Part shown: one piece after another, positions 1 through 7,972 of the stretch
Layout: the number at the start of each line of letters is the position of its first letter
Numbering within the stretch: position 1 is the stretch's first letter
Assembly: GCF_017315705.1 (NCBI RefSeq)
Contig: NZ_JAFLRF010000007.1
Coordinates: forward strand, 64,178 to 128,177
Source: Trinickia mobilis
GTDB taxonomy: Bacteria > Pseudomonadota > Gammaproteobacteria > Burkholderiales > Burkholderiaceae
Direction of reading: 5' to 3'
DNA: 64,000 bases
Made by a program: the position numbers and the translations under genes
The notes under the pieces: model-generated
Told to the model about the DNA's origin: nothing
The model's input: only the letters and a program-made list of their open reading frames with translations
The model's database searches: none

Positions 1-104
1 GTGCGCGCGGCATCCGCCCGCCAAGCCGTCATGCCGGCGAGACCGATGACCACAGCCGTCGCGACGGCCCACCTGAATTGTTGTTTGACTTTGTCGCTTC
101 GCAT
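1..104 (-). CDS. N-terminal fragment of an exported or membrane-anchored protein (truncated by window edge)
   Basis: Only the first 34 codons are present, starting at ATG 104-102 and running off the left edge. The peptide begins with a short charged stretch (MRSDKVKQQFR) followed by a hydrophobic segment of about 15 residues, as in a signal peptide or N-terminal membrane anchor. A GGGGAG ribosome binding site lies about 10 nt before the ATG (114-119 on the plus strand), and a TAGAAT -10 box lies at 140-145. The mature protein is outside the window, so no function can be given. The start and the exported nature are reasonably supported. Confidence 0.55.
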   Translation of the reverse strand, partial: MRSDKVKQQFRWAVATAVVIGLAGMTAWRADAAR

Positions 105-139
105 CGGCTGCACTCCCCAAGGCTTTCAGAGTGCTGGCG

Positions 140-145
140 ATTCTA
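140..145 (-). promoter_or_regulatory. Candidate -10 box (TAGAAT) of the truncated left-edge gene
   Basis: TAGAAT on the minus strand, placing transcription start near 133 and giving a leader of about 29 nt that contains the GGGGAG ribosome binding site. No good -35 is evident. Confidence 0.35.
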
Positions 146-313
146 CCTGAGCGCTGTAAGCGGTTGTAAGCAAATCGGGCGGTCTACGCGGGTTTCCCGG
201 CGGCGCTGAATGCGCTCTTCGCAGCGCGCGAGGGGTTCGAGCAGCGCGATGCGCCCGCGGCTGCATGACGCGCGCGTAGCGGTTGCCAGAACGCGCCTGG
301 CCGGCTGCTGCTC

Positions 314-1690
314 TCAGACGGCGTCTGTCGACGCCATCTGAGCGGCACGCAGGTGGCGCGAACTCACACGGCGCCAATACAGGAACAGCCCGCAGCCCGC
401 GACCGCGAGGCTCGCGGCGTTGGCGGACCAGAAGCCGCGCGCGCCCGTGACCCACTCGGGTGCGAAGCCGCCGACGTCGAAGCCGAGCCAATAGCCGCCC
501 CCGAGCCCGACGCCCCACAGCGCGACCGCATAGATCACGGTCGGCACGATCACGACTTTGTACGCGCGCAACACGAACGCGGTGCTGACCTGCAGCGCGT
601 CGAACAGGTGATAGACGGTCACGATCAGGACGAGCGGCATCGCTGCCGCCGCGACGTTCGCGTTCGGCGTATAGCCCTCGATGATCAAGGGACGCAGCAG
701 CGCGACGGCAAACCCGAAACAGCACGCGATCGCGCAGGCCATCAAGATGCCGTGCCGCGACAGCGTGCGCGCGGCCTCCGGCCGGTTCGCGCCGAGCGCC
801 TGCGCGACGAGCGTCGAGGCGGCGATGCCGATCGACAGCGGCGTCATGTAGAGCACTGCGCCGATGTTGCCGGCGATCTGGTGTCCGGCGAGCGTCGTCG
901 TGCCGAAGCGCGCGATGAAGAGCGCCATGAACGTGTAGGACGTCACTTCGATCAGGTACGACAGGCCCATCGGCAAGCCGAGCTTGAGCAGCTCGGCCTG
1001 ACGCCGCCAGCTTGGCCAGCAAAAGCGCGAGAAGATCGCAAACGGCTGGAACACCTCGAGCTTCGCGAGGAGCGTCATGCCGGACGCGGCGAGCGCCCAG
1101 TTGATCGCGATGCTCGCGAGCGCGCAGCCCGGACCGCCGAGCGCCGGCACGCCGAGCCCGCCGAAGATGAACCACGTATTGAGCGGAAACTTGACGATCA
1201 GCGCGGCGACTTGCAGGAACATGACGAGCCGCGGCTTGCCGACGGCGTTCGTGAGCGAGTTGTAGACGCGAAACGCGAGCGCGGCCGGCAAGCCGAACGC
1301 CAGGATGCGCAGGTAGGCGACGGTGCGATCGTGCAGCGCTTCCGGCGCACGCGCGATGCGCAGCAGCGGCTCGGGCGAAAACAGAATCCAGAAGCCGATG
1401 ACCGCGAGCACCGCCGCCAGCCATAGCGCCTGCCGGACTTCTTCGCCGATCTCCTGTTCGCGGCGCGCGCCGAAGAGCTGCGCCGCCACCGGCTGCAGCG
1501 CGACGAGGATGCCCGTTAAGCCGATATACACCGAGATGTAGATCGAGGAACCGAGCCCCAGTGCGGCGAGATCGGTCGCGGAGTAGCGGCCGACCATCGC
1601 CGTATCGATCACGCCGAACGCGATGATCGCAAGCTGGCCGATCAGCACCGGCCAAGCGAGGCTCGTGATTTTTCGCACATCGGCGAACAT
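314..1690 (-). CDS. MATE family multidrug/Na+ antiporter
   Basis: A 458-residue polytopic membrane protein that matches the MATE (NorM-type) efflux family in length and in its internally duplicated pattern of about 12 hydrophobic segments. Recognisable parts are the first helix (SLAWPVLIGQLAIIAFGVID) with the following TAMVGRY, and the second-half counterpart around LPMGLSYLIEVTSYTF. Such proteins export cationic drugs and toxic metabolites across the inner membrane using Na+ or H+ gradients; the substrate here is unknown. The start at MFADVRKI was chosen because the family homology begins there. The upstream reading-frame extension is only the complement of the neighbouring glycosyltransferase. 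Its start lies 8 nt after that gene's stop, so the two are probably cotranscribed. Confidence 0.85.
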   Translation of the reverse strand: MFADVRKITSLAWPVLIGQLAIIAFGVIDTAMVGRYSATDLAALGLGSSIYISVYIGLTGILVALQPVAAQLFGARREQEIGEEVRQALWLAAVLAVIGFWILFSPEPLLRIARAPEALHDRTVAYLRILAFGLPAALAFRVYNSLTNAVGKPRLVMFLQVAALIVKFPLNTWFIFGGLGVPALGGPGCALASIAINWALAASGMTLLAKLEVFQPFAIFSRFCWPSWRRQAELLKLGLPMGLSYLIEVTSYTFMALFIARFGTTTLAGHQIAGNIGAVLYMTPLSIGIAASTLVAQALGANRPEAARTLSRHGILMACAIACCFGFAVALLRPLIIEGYTPNANVAAAAMPLVLIVTVYHLFDALQVSTAFVLRAYKVVIVPTVIYAVALWGVGLGGGYWLGFDVGGFAPEWVTGARGFWSANAASLAVAGCGLFLYWRRVSSRHLRAAQMASTDAV

Positions 1691-1698
1691 GGCCCGGC

Positions 1699-3525
1699 TC
1701 ACCCCTTCGGGTGGCGATAGATGCGGCGCTTGACGGCCGGCGCCGGTTTCGGACGGTCCACGCGCACGTACAGACGGAAGCGCTCGTCGCGGTCGGCCGC
1801 GCGCCGGCCTTCCCAGACCAGCTTCCACACGTAGCTCAGCATCGGGCTCGGCGCGCTGAAGTCCTGCGTGTCCTGCCGCAGGATCACGTCGCAGTCGTCG
1901 GCGAACGAGAACTGCATGTCGCCGAAGTAGGCGAACGTGGCGATCTGCGCATCGCCTAGCCGGATCGGCGAGATGCAGGTGTAGTCGTCGGGCAGGTGCA
2001 AGGCGATTTGCATCGCGACGTCGCGATAGGTCCGGCTGTAGTTGACTATCGGCAGCCACAGCGTCATCAGGAGCACCCACATCAGCGTCGTGCCGGCGCT
2101 CGAAAGCACCACGCTGCGCCAGAGCACCTTCGGATGGCGCGCCAAGCGCCAGCGCACGAGCGCAAACCAGCTCAGCGTCACGACCACCGCGCAGACGAAG
2201 CTGATCGCGCTGAATTGCCCGACGTAGCCCGGCACGATACGAGCGAGGTTGCGCGCGAGCTGATGCGGCACGCCCGTGAGGCTCGCGAGCCACACGAGCC
2301 AGACGAACGTGCCGAGGATCGTGAAGGACAGGAGCGCGAACCAGTCGATCGCGTTGATGGCGCCGCGCTTCAACGTGGGCAGAGCGAAGGCGGCCAGCGT
2401 CGCGAGCGGCGGCAACAGCAGCATGTAGAGGAGGTTGCTCTGATGGCTTTGCAGCACGACCAGCACGAGCAGCGGCGCGATCACGAGCAGCGGAATCGCG
2501 ACGTGCGGCTTGCGGCGCAGGCCGCCCCAACTGAACCACGCCCAGATTGCGAGCGGCCAGGCGGGCCACGTGAAGAGCGGCAGGTTCTTCAGCGCGTAGA
2601 CGAGCACATAGCCGGGCGGCGCGGAAAAGCGGTTGAAGCTGCCGTTCGCCCATTGGTTGAGGAACCACTTGGCGTCGTCGGGAAACGCGAGCAGCGCCGC
2701 GACCGGCCACGATAGTGCGAGCGCGGCCGCGATCGGCAAGCCGATCAGCGGCCGCCAGACCGAACGCACTTCGGGCACGATGATGACCATGGCGAGCGTC
2801 CCGACAAGCAGCGCGGCGACGACGAGCGGATTGCTCGTCAATGCGATCAGCCCGAGCGCGAGCCCCCACCACAGCGCGCCTTGCACGGGCTTGTCGATGC
2901 CGCGCACGAGCCCATAGACGAGCATGCCGATGCAGACGAACTGCGCAAGCTGCGGCGTCGTTTCGTGGCCGCGCTCGGCTAGGCCGAAGCACGCGAGCAG
3001 GATCAGCAGCGCGCCGTCGGCGAGCGTGCGGCCATAGTCGCGCGGTTCCGGCTCGCCGCCGAACGCGTACTTGAACGGCTGCACCTCGGCGCGGCGGCCG
3101 AGCAGATAGGCGGTGTACCAGACGAACGCGCAGGCCGCGCAAAAGAGCAGGCCGGTGAAGAGGCGCGACGCGTTGCTTGCCTCGACCCACGGACTGAGCC
3201 CGCGGATCGACGCAGCGCCGAGCCAGTAGCCGAGCGGGCCGTTGTCGGTGATGTATTTGCCTACGAGATTCGGCAGCAGCCAATCGTGCGTGCCGCCGTT
3301 GGCCATCGTCCACATCACGCCGAAGCCGGCCGCGTCCTCGTTCTTCCACGGATCACGGCCGAAGAGACCGAAGGCCGCGTAGACGATGGTCAGCGTGAGC
3401 AGGAGCCAGCGCGGCAGCGCGCGGGTGGCAGAGGCAGTGAGGCGGACAACGGGTCGCATGCAGATTGAGCGGATATCGGTGAGCAGTTCATCCCGCTTGA
3501 GCGCCGCGCGGGCTTTTTTGAGCAT
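1699..3525 (-). CDS. ArnT/PMT-like membrane glycosyltransferase
   Basis: A large polytopic membrane protein resembling the dolichyl-phosphate-mannose mannosyltransferase / ArnT family (GT-C fold), which moves sugars from a polyprenyl-phosphate carrier to lipid A, protein or another envelope acceptor. After the first helix it has the acidic loop typical of GT-C enzymes (GLFGRDPWKNEDAAGFGVMW), then a dozen or so hydrophobic segments and a soluble C-terminal part. The acceptor and sugar cannot be deduced. Two starts are possible: ATG 3525 (MLKKARAALK), 5 nt after a TACAAT box and without a Shine-Dalgarno sequence (608 residues), and ATG 3459 (MRPVVRLTAS), just before the first helix (586 residues). 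I annotate the longer form because of the promoter position. The MATE gene follows 8 nt downstream. Confidence 0.7.
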   Translation of the reverse strand: MLKKARAALKRDELLTDIRSICMRPVVRLTASATRALPRWLLLTLTIVYAAFGLFGRDPWKNEDAAGFGVMWTMANGGTHDWLLPNLVGKYITDNGPLGYWLGAASIRGLSPWVEASNASRLFTGLLFCAACAFVWYTAYLLGRRAEVQPFKYAFGGEPEPRDYGRTLADGALLILLACFGLAERGHETTPQLAQFVCIGMLVYGLVRGIDKPVQGALWWGLALGLIALTSNPLVVAALLVGTLAMVIIVPEVRSVWRPLIGLPIAAALALSWPVAALLAFPDDAKWFLNQWANGSFNRFSAPPGYVLVYALKNLPLFTWPAWPLAIWAWFSWGGLRRKPHVAIPLLVIAPLLVLVVLQSHQSNLLYMLLLPPLATLAAFALPTLKRGAINAIDWFALLSFTILGTFVWLVWLASLTGVPHQLARNLARIVPGYVGQFSAISFVCAVVVTLSWFALVRWRLARHPKVLWRSVVLSSAGTTLMWVLLMTLWLPIVNYSRTYRDVAMQIALHLPDDYTCISPIRLGDAQIATFAYFGDMQFSFADDCDVILRQDTQDFSAPSPMLSYVWKLVWEGRRAADRDERFRLYVRVDRPKPAPAVKRRIYRHPKG

Positions 3526-3530
3526 CCGGC

Positions 3531-3536
3531 ATTGTA
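3531..3536 (-). promoter_or_regulatory. -10 box TACAAT abutting the glycosyltransferase start
   Basis: TACAAT on the minus strand separated from ATG 3525-3523 by only 5 nt, which would put the first transcribed base at or next to the A of ATG (leaderless mRNA). No convincing -35 is visible. If translation starts instead at 3459, this box would simply give a leader of about 66 nt. Confidence 0.4.
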
Positions 3537-3611
3537 GACGCGGTGCATGCCTTGCGACAGCGCACCTTGCAGCCGGCAACGATAGGCCCCGATCGGCAAT
3601 GAGCGCGCGAC

Positions 3612-3638
3612 AAAAAAGGGCAGCCGAAGCTGCCCTTT
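3612..3638 (-). terminator. Rho-independent terminator of rpmE2
   Basis: A 10-bp stem (AAAGGGCAGC / GCTGCCCTTT) with a TTCG tetraloop on the minus strand, followed by T residues. It lies about 45 nt after the rpmE2 stop codon. Confidence 0.85.
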
Positions 3639-3681
3639 CTCGTTTCGAGCCGGCTTACGGCCGGCGCCCGAACCTGGGGTA

Positions 3682-3945
3682 TTACTTCGCTGCCTTGGCG
3701 GTAGCGCGCACACCGAACTTCTTGTTGAACTTCTCGACACGGCCGGCCGTATCCATGATCTTTTGCTGACCCGTGTAGAACGGGTGCGATTCCGACGACA
3801 CTTCGATCTTCGCGAGCGGGTAGGTCTTGCCGTTGTACTCGGTGGTTTCACGCGTCTGGATCGTCGAGCGCGTCACGAACTTGAAGTCGTTCGACATGTC
3901 GACGAACAGGACTTCGCGGTAATTCGGGTGAATGCCTTCTTTCAT
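3682..3945 (-). CDS. rpmE2: 50S ribosomal protein L31 type B
   Basis: An 87-residue protein with the type B L31 signature: N-terminal [26 protein letters not shown] in the middle and a basic C-terminus. The zinc-binding cysteines of type A L31 are absent, as expected for the zinc-independent paralogue that replaces L31 on the 50S subunit under zinc limitation in many bacteria. In Burkholderiaceae this form is commonly the one found. The start is supported by an AAGGA ribosome binding site 8 nt upstream. It is followed by a strong intrinsic terminator and is probably monocistronic. No Zur-box-like dyad was recognised upstream. Confidence 0.95.
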   Translation of the reverse strand: MKEGIHPNYREVLFVDMSNDFKFVTRSTIQTRETTEYNGKTYPLAKIEVSSESHPFYTGQQKIMDTAGRVEKFNKKFGVRATAKAAK

Positions 3946-4062
3946 GGTCTTTCCTTTAGTCTGGCGGTAGCCAGCCCGCTGCGGTCGTTCGGCGATTGCC
4001 GTGGACGTTCCCAGGCGCGAGCCACTTGCCTAAGGTCGAAAAACGGCGATTATGCCAGAAAA

Positions 4063-4935
4063 TCAGTTGGTTGACGAATTTTTGGCCGCCGCGGCGATTT
4101 CGCCGCCTCCGCCCGCCAGCACACCCGTGCGGGCCGGGTCCTGCCGGTAATAGCGTGCGAGCAGCCGGTACAGCTCAGGGTATTCGGCTTCGAAAGCGCG
4201 CGGCTTCACGAACAGCGCCTCCGTGCATACGGCAAAAAATTCCGACGGGTGATCGGCCGCATAGGGATCGATCAGCGATTCGCGCTCAAAGCGCGCCCAG
4301 CGCCGCTCGGGCACGGCATCGACGCGGGCGCAGAACCGGTCGTAGGCGTGATCGAACACGTCGGCCCAGCCGGCCGCGTCGAGCGGCGCGTGCCAGCGTC
4401 GAAAGAGCGGCGGATGGCCGTCGGTCTCGCCGGTCAGCATGTCGATCTTGTGCGCGAACTCGTGGATGACGACGTTGTAGGCGTCCTGGCCGTCGGTCAT
4501 CTGCGCGTCCTCCCAGGACAGGATCACCGGGCCGCCTTCCCACGCCTCGCCGCTCGCGTCGTGCTCGACTTCGTGCACGACGCCGTCCTCGTCCTCGACG
4601 GTCTTGCGGATGACGAACTCGCCCGGATACACGATCACTCCGACCCAGCCGCGGTACAAGTCGAGGCTCAGGTTCAGCACCGGCAGGCATGCCTGCGCCG
4701 CGATCGCGACGGTCATCGCGTCGGTCAGCTCGAGCTCGTGCGCGGTGGAGAACGCCTTCTGCGCGATGAAAAGGCTCGTCAGGTCGCGCAGTCGGGTGAG
4801 GTCGGACGCGTCGAGGTGTGCGAGAAACGGCAGGCCGTCGAGCGTCGCCTGCCAGACGTCGTCGGCAATCGCGTGCTCGCGCAGCGCGCGGTCGCGGCGC
4901 CGGTTATCGAACCACTGGGTGAGTTTGGAGAGCAT
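4063..4935 (-). CDS. mtfA: MtfA family zinc-dependent metallopeptidase
   Basis: A 290-residue cytosolic protein of the MtfA / peptidase M90 family. The zinc-binding HExxH motif is clear at H158-E-F-A-H162 within NVVIHEFAHKIDML, and a further conserved acidic stretch (DHPSEFFAVCTEALF) near residue 235 supplies the third ligand region seen in this gluzincin-like family. In Escherichia coli MtfA binds the repressor Mlc and affects glucose PTS regulation; whether an Mlc partner exists here cannot be told. The length matches the family (about 265-290). It stands alone between rpmE2 and a decayed transporter. Sequence around the start and the motif is intact, so the gene looks functional. Confidence 0.9.
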   Translation of the reverse strand: MLSKLTQWFDNRRRDRALREHAIADDVWQATLDGLPFLAHLDASDLTRLRDLTSLFIAQKAFSTAHELELTDAMTVAIAAQACLPVLNLSLDLYRGWVGVIVYPGEFVIRKTVEDEDGVVHEVEHDASGEAWEGGPVILSWEDAQMTDGQDAYNVVIHEFAHKIDMLTGETDGHPPLFRRWHAPLDAAGWADVFDHAYDRFCARVDAVPERRWARFERESLIDPYAADHPSEFFAVCTEALFVKPRAFEAEYPELYRLLARYYRQDPARTGVLAGGGGEIAAAAKNSSTN

Positions 4936-5001
4936 CGTCGGAGAGGGCGCGGTGCGCGCTTCAGGCGCATCGCGTGAGTCAGTCGGTGAAGGAAACGTAA
5001 C

Positions 5002-5435
5002 TCAATCTATCTGCTTTTGCCACGCCGCAAATATACCGCCGCAGACGGCAACCCCGATCAGAAAGTAAAAGCCTTCGAGCGAGGTGAGGCTCGCTTGCTG
5101 CGAGACCCTCTTGCTCGCCTCGACTACCGCCAGCGAATGCGCCTCGCCAAGCGTATGGCCCGCAGCGGCGAAGCCCTGCGTGAGCGCGGCGATCGCGAAG
5201 ATGCTGAAGGTCACGTTGGCGGCCGGCAGCACGATGAACAGCAGCAGCCCGCGCATCAAGAGCGGAACCATCAGCGCCGGCTGGCCGACATCGGGCGACA
5301 GGCGCGTCATCAGGAAAGCGGCGACGGCGGCGAGCGCGTAGGCGCTCGACGGCAATGAACGGTCTGTTGCCGGTGACCGTGCTCATGAACGGCGGCCTCG
5401 CGAGCGGTCAAGAGGGCGGCGGATTCCTTGTTCAT
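5002..5435 (-). pseudogene. Remnant of an MFS (DHA2-like) efflux transporter
   Basis: About 117 codons on the minus strand (5355-5002) encode hydrophobic helices resembling the C-terminal end of a major-facilitator drug exporter. The piece runs from a helix near MVPLLMRGLLLFIVLPAA through a loop ending in SQQASL to a last helix near FYFLIGVAVCGGIFAAW and a charged tail. There is no proper start: the frame opens at a TTG with no Shine-Dalgarno sequence. The preceding bases up to ATG 5435 are in a different frame and encode no membrane helix. A complete family member needs about 400-500 residues, so most of the gene is missing. I read this as a deletion remnant, though a short functional membrane peptide cannot be excluded. 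The palindrome at 5480-5495 is where an operator of the lost gene would be expected. Confidence 0.5.
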
Positions 5436-5479
5436 GGGGAGCTTGCGAGGTACTGATCGAATGTTGGCGGTATCGCAAA

Positions 5480-5495
5480 ACGTGAACGTTCACGT
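5480..5495. promoter_or_regulatory. 16-bp perfect palindrome, probable TetR-type operator
   Basis: ACGTGAACGTTCACGT reads identically on both strands. Its size and symmetry fit operators of TetR/AcrR-family repressors, which often sit upstream of efflux genes. Here it lies 45 nt before the residual start of the MFS remnant, and no regulator gene is adjacent. Confidence 0.5.
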
Positions 5496-5544
5496 ACAGG
5501 TTGAGAGGTGAGCCGCCGTGATTGGAATGTCTAGCGTGCTGGCG

Positions 5545-5576
5545 AAAAAAAACCGTCCCCTGGGCGGACGGTTTTT
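5545..5576 (-). terminator. Rho-independent terminator of rho
   Basis: Minus-strand stem AAAAACCGTCC / GGACGGTTTTT with a 7-nt loop, followed by a run of eight T residues, located about 20 nt after the rho stop codon. Confidence 0.85.
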
Positions 5577-5597
5577 GGGAGCGAAGGGCTGCGGGTA

Positions 5598-6860
5598 TCA
5601 GCCGCCGCGGCGCATCAGATCGAAGAACTCGGAATTGCCCTTCGTCTGGCGGATCTTGTCGAGCAGGAATTCCATTGCCTCGACTTCGTCCATGTCGTGG
5701 ATGAACTTGCGAAGCACCCAGATCTTTTGCAGGACTTCCGGCTTGATCAGCAATTCTTCGCGGCGCGTGCCCGACTTGTTCAGGTTGATCGACGGGTACA
5801 CGCGCTTTTCCGCGAGGCGCCGCTCGAGGTGCACTTCCATGTTGCCCGTGCCCTTGAACTCTTCGTAGATCACGTCGTCCATGCGGCTGCCGGTTTCGAT
5901 CAGCGCGGTGCCGATGATCGTGAGCGAGCCGCCTTCCTCGATATTGCGCGCCGCGCCGAAGAAGCGCTTCGGACGCTGCAGCGCGTTCGCGTCGACCCCG
6001 CCCGTCAGCACCTTGCCCGACGCCGGAATGACCGTGTTGTAGGCGCGCGCGAGACGCGTGATCGAATCGAGCAGAATCACGACGTCGTGCTTCATTTCGA
6101 CGAGGCGCTTGGCCTTCTCGATCACCATTTCGGCGACCTGCACGTGACGCGTGGCCGGCTCGTCGAACGTCGACGCAATCACTTCGCCCGTCACCGAGCG
6201 CTGCATTTCCGTCACTTCTTCCGGACGCTCGTCGATGAGCAGCACGAACAGGACGACGTCGGGATGGTTCTGCTTGATCGCGTGCGCGATGTGCTGAAGC
6301 ATCACGGTCTTGCCCGACTTCGGCGAGGCGACGAGCAGGCCGCGCTGGCCTTTGCCGATCGGCGCGATCATGTCGATGATGCGGCCGGTGACGTTCTCTT
6401 CGCCGCGCATTTCGCGCTCGAGCAGCAGCGGCTTGTTCGGATGCAGCGGCGTGAGGTTCTCGAACATGATCTTGTGTTTCGAGGCCTCGGGCGGCTGCCC
6501 GTTGACTTTGTCGACCTTCACCAGCGCGAAGTAGCGCTCGCCGTCCTTCGGCGTGCGGACTTCGCCTTCGATGGTGTCGCCGGTGTGCAGGTTGAAGCGG
6601 CGGATCTGCGACGGGCTGATGTAGATGTCGTCGGTGCTCGCGAGGTACGACATTTCCGGCGAGCGCAGGAAGCCGAAGCCGTCGGGCAGCACTTCGAGGG
6701 TGCCGTCGCCGAAAATGGTCTCGCCGGTCTTGGCGCGCTTCTTGAGAATGGCGAACATCAGTTCCTGCTTGCGCAGGCGGTTCGCGTTTTCGATCTCGAG
6801 GCCATTGGCCATCTCGATCAATTGAGACACGTGCTGAGACTTAAGCTCGGATAAATGCAT
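5598..6860 (-). CDS. rho: Transcription termination factor Rho
   Basis: A 420-residue Rho factor, the hexameric RNA-dependent ATPase/helicase that releases RNA polymerase at Rho-dependent terminators. The order of elements is canonical: N-terminal helix bundle ([18 protein letters not shown]), cold-shock-like RNA-binding domain around [16 protein letters not shown] (residues 51-66), P-loop ASPKSGKT at 178-185, Walker B in [14 protein letters not shown], and the C-terminal [15 protein letters not shown] region that forms the Q/R loops. Length equals that of other proteobacterial Rho proteins. It has its own promoter about 100 nt upstream (TAGAAT 6963-6968) and its own intrinsic terminator. The trxA-rho order is conserved in many proteobacteria. 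Confidence 0.98.
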   Translation of the reverse strand: MHLSELKSQHVSQLIEMANGLEIENANRLRKQELMFAILKKRAKTGETIFGDGTLEVLPDGFGFLRSPEMSYLASTDDIYISPSQIRRFNLHTGDTIEGEVRTPKDGERYFALVKVDKVNGQPPEASKHKIMFENLTPLHPNKPLLLEREMRGEENVTGRIIDMIAPIGKGQRGLLVASPKSGKTVMLQHIAHAIKQNHPDVVLFVLLIDERPEEVTEMQRSVTGEVIASTFDEPATRHVQVAEMVIEKAKRLVEMKHDVVILLDSITRLARAYNTVIPASGKVLTGGVDANALQRPKRFFGAARNIEEGGSLTIIGTALIETGSRMDDVIYEEFKGTGNMEVHLERRLAEKRVYPSINLNKSGTRREELLIKPEVLQKIWVLRKFIHDMDEVEAMEFLLDKIRQTKGNSEFFDLMRRGG

Positions 6861-6962
6861 ACGGAGATCCCGCCGGGGAGAGAAGGTGCGACGAAATGAA
6901 ATCTGGGAGGAGGAATCGAGCGGAACCGCTCAGGGACTTACACGTCTTCTTGAAGTCTTATG

Positions 6963-6971
6963 ATTCTAGCA
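6963..6971 (-). promoter_or_regulatory. Extended -10 promoter element for rho
   Basis: TGCTAGAAT on the minus strand is an extended -10 (TGn plus TAGAAT). It predicts a start near 6957 and an untranslated leader of roughly 97 nt before rho ATG. No good -35 is present, as expected for extended -10 promoters. Confidence 0.5.
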
Positions 6972-7017
6972 TAGCACACGCGAAAACCCGCCCGGGCGGC
7001 GGATCGGCACACGTGCG

Positions 7018-7049
7018 CCGCGCGTGTTGTCCACTCACAACACGCGCGG
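7018..7049 (-). terminator. Hairpin without T-run at the 3' end of trxA
   Basis: A perfect 13-bp inverted repeat (CCGCGCGTGTTGT / ACAACACGCGCGG) with a 6-nt loop starts 11 nt after the trxA stop codon. No T-run follows on the minus strand, so it is not a standard intrinsic terminator. It may protect the mRNA 3' end or mark a Rho-dependent terminator. Confidence 0.55.
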
Positions 7050-7059
7050 AGAACAACGA

Positions 7060-7386
7060 TTAAAGGTTGCCGTCGAGGAACGCCGTCAACTGCGACTTCG
7101 ACAAGGCGCCGACTTTCTGTGCGGCGACCGCGCCGTTCTTGAACAGGATCAGCGTGGGAATGCCGCGCACGCCGAACTTGACCGGCGTCGACTGATGCTC
7201 GTCCACATTGATCTTTGCGATTTGCAGGCGGTCGGCGTAATCCTTCGCGACCTCCTCGAGTACCGGGGCAATCATCTTGCAGGGACCGCACCACTCGGCC
7301 CAGAAATCGAGCAGGACGGGTTTATCGGATTTAACGACGTCCTGTTCGAACGATGCGTCGCTGATGTGCTTGATTTGTTCGCTCAT
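7060..7386 (-). CDS. trxA: Thioredoxin 1
   Basis: A 108-residue classical thioredoxin, the cytosolic dithiol reductant recharged by thioredoxin reductase that serves ribonucleotide reductase, peroxiredoxins and methionine sulfoxide reductases. The active site W32-C-G-P-C36 and the conserved cis-proline region GIPTLILF are intact. An AGAGG ribosome binding site lies about 8 nt before the ATG. It is located upstream of rho on the same strand, separated by a long hairpin and a second promoter, so the two genes can be expressed independently. Confidence 0.97.
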   Translation of the reverse strand: MSEQIKHISDASFEQDVVKSDKPVLLDFWAEWCGPCKMIAPVLEEVAKDYADRLQIAKINVDEHQSTPVKFGVRGIPTLILFKNGAVAAQKVGALSKSQLTAFLDGNL

Positions 7387-7760
7387 ATATGAATACCTCT
7401 TTCGGTTCGAGGCCCGCCTGAAAATTGCTCGCCACGATACACAAAAACTGGGAAAAGTTCCGTTCGCGCTACCGCTCGATGCGTACCGGACTGAACGCGT
7501 TGAAGGGATGCTTCGAAGCGTTTTAACCTGCCGGAAACCGCAGTTTGCGGGTCATCCAAGCGTCATATTAGCCTAAATTGCTATGTGTTGCCGGTAGCGA
7601 TAGTACTCATTCGCACAGTAGGGTTGTATGCGCTTCAACACCTCGCCAGGCCTTCGCCCGGCTATCGTCTCGACTCGAAAATGGAGGCGCCGCGAGTGAA
7701 TGCAATAGGCGCGCTTGGCGATATTCTCGCGATTTAGCGTCGCGCTCACCTGGGACCGAT
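7387..7760. other. Intergenic region between trxA and ffs
   Basis: About 375 nt between the divergent trxA (minus) and ffs/dnaX (plus) units. It should contain the trxA promoter, but no box on the minus strand is convincing; TATCGT at 7439-7434 is only a weak candidate. I see no further gene. Confidence 0.4.
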
Positions 7761-7774
7761 GATAGAATGCGCCG
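7760..7774 (+). promoter_or_regulatory. Extended -10 promoter of the 4.5S RNA gene
   Basis: TGATAGAAT (TAGAAT at 7763-7768 preceded by TGA) lies 5 nt before G7774, the base at which the terminal helix of the 4.5S RNA begins. Promoter and RNA 5' end therefore agree. Confidence 0.65.
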
Positions 7775-7873
7775 TGACGGGCCTCCTCGCATGGAGGGGC
7801 GGTCAACCTGGTCAGGTCGGGAACGAAGCAGCCACAGCCGTTTTCCACCAGTGCCGAGGGTCGGGCTCGTCAC
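7774..7873 (+). ncRNA. ffs: 4.5S RNA of the signal recognition particle
   Basis: A bacterial small SRP RNA of about 100 nt. The conserved Ffh-binding core GGTCAGGTCGGGAACGAAGC is present at 7809-7829, with the downstream internal-loop partner around GCAGCCACAGCC. The ends close into a helix: GTGACGGGCC at the 5' end pairs with the 3' stretch ending CGTCAC at 7873. With Ffh it targets nascent inner-membrane proteins to FtsY. ffs directly before dnaX is a common betaproteobacterial arrangement. The exact 3' end is inferred from base pairing, and no clear intrinsic terminator was seen before dnaX. Confidence 0.92.
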
Positions 7874-7972
7874 CTTCCGCTTTTCCTCATCTTCCGCTTT
7901 CAATTCCCGCTCAGCCTTTTAAAATCGTTGCTGGCCGACATTGGCGTGTCGCGTCTGTGTGTCGTTGTGTCC

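Larger units (their letters stand above)
4936..5597. other. Gene-poor interval with transporter relic, palindromic operator and rho terminator
   Basis: This 660-nt stretch between mtfA and rho has no intact gene. It holds the C-terminal relic of an MFS transporter (5002-5435, minus), a 16-bp perfect palindrome (5480-5495) and the rho terminator (5545-5576). Nothing else recognisable was seen. Confidence 0.6.

Noticed and set aside
1691-3349. Upstream in-frame extension of the MATE gene giving a 1011-residue protein
   Set aside because: The extension overlaps the glycosyltransferase in another frame and has the Arg/Ala-rich composition of a shadow; family homology begins at MFADVRKI.
5355-5435. 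ATG 5435 with a GC-rich frame as a proper start of the MFS protein
   Set aside because: The frame from this ATG is not the frame of the transporter helices and encodes no membrane segment.
7398-7415. T-loop-like GGTTCGA near trxA, possible tRNA
   Set aside because: No acceptor stem, anticodon arm or CCA-end context could be built around it.
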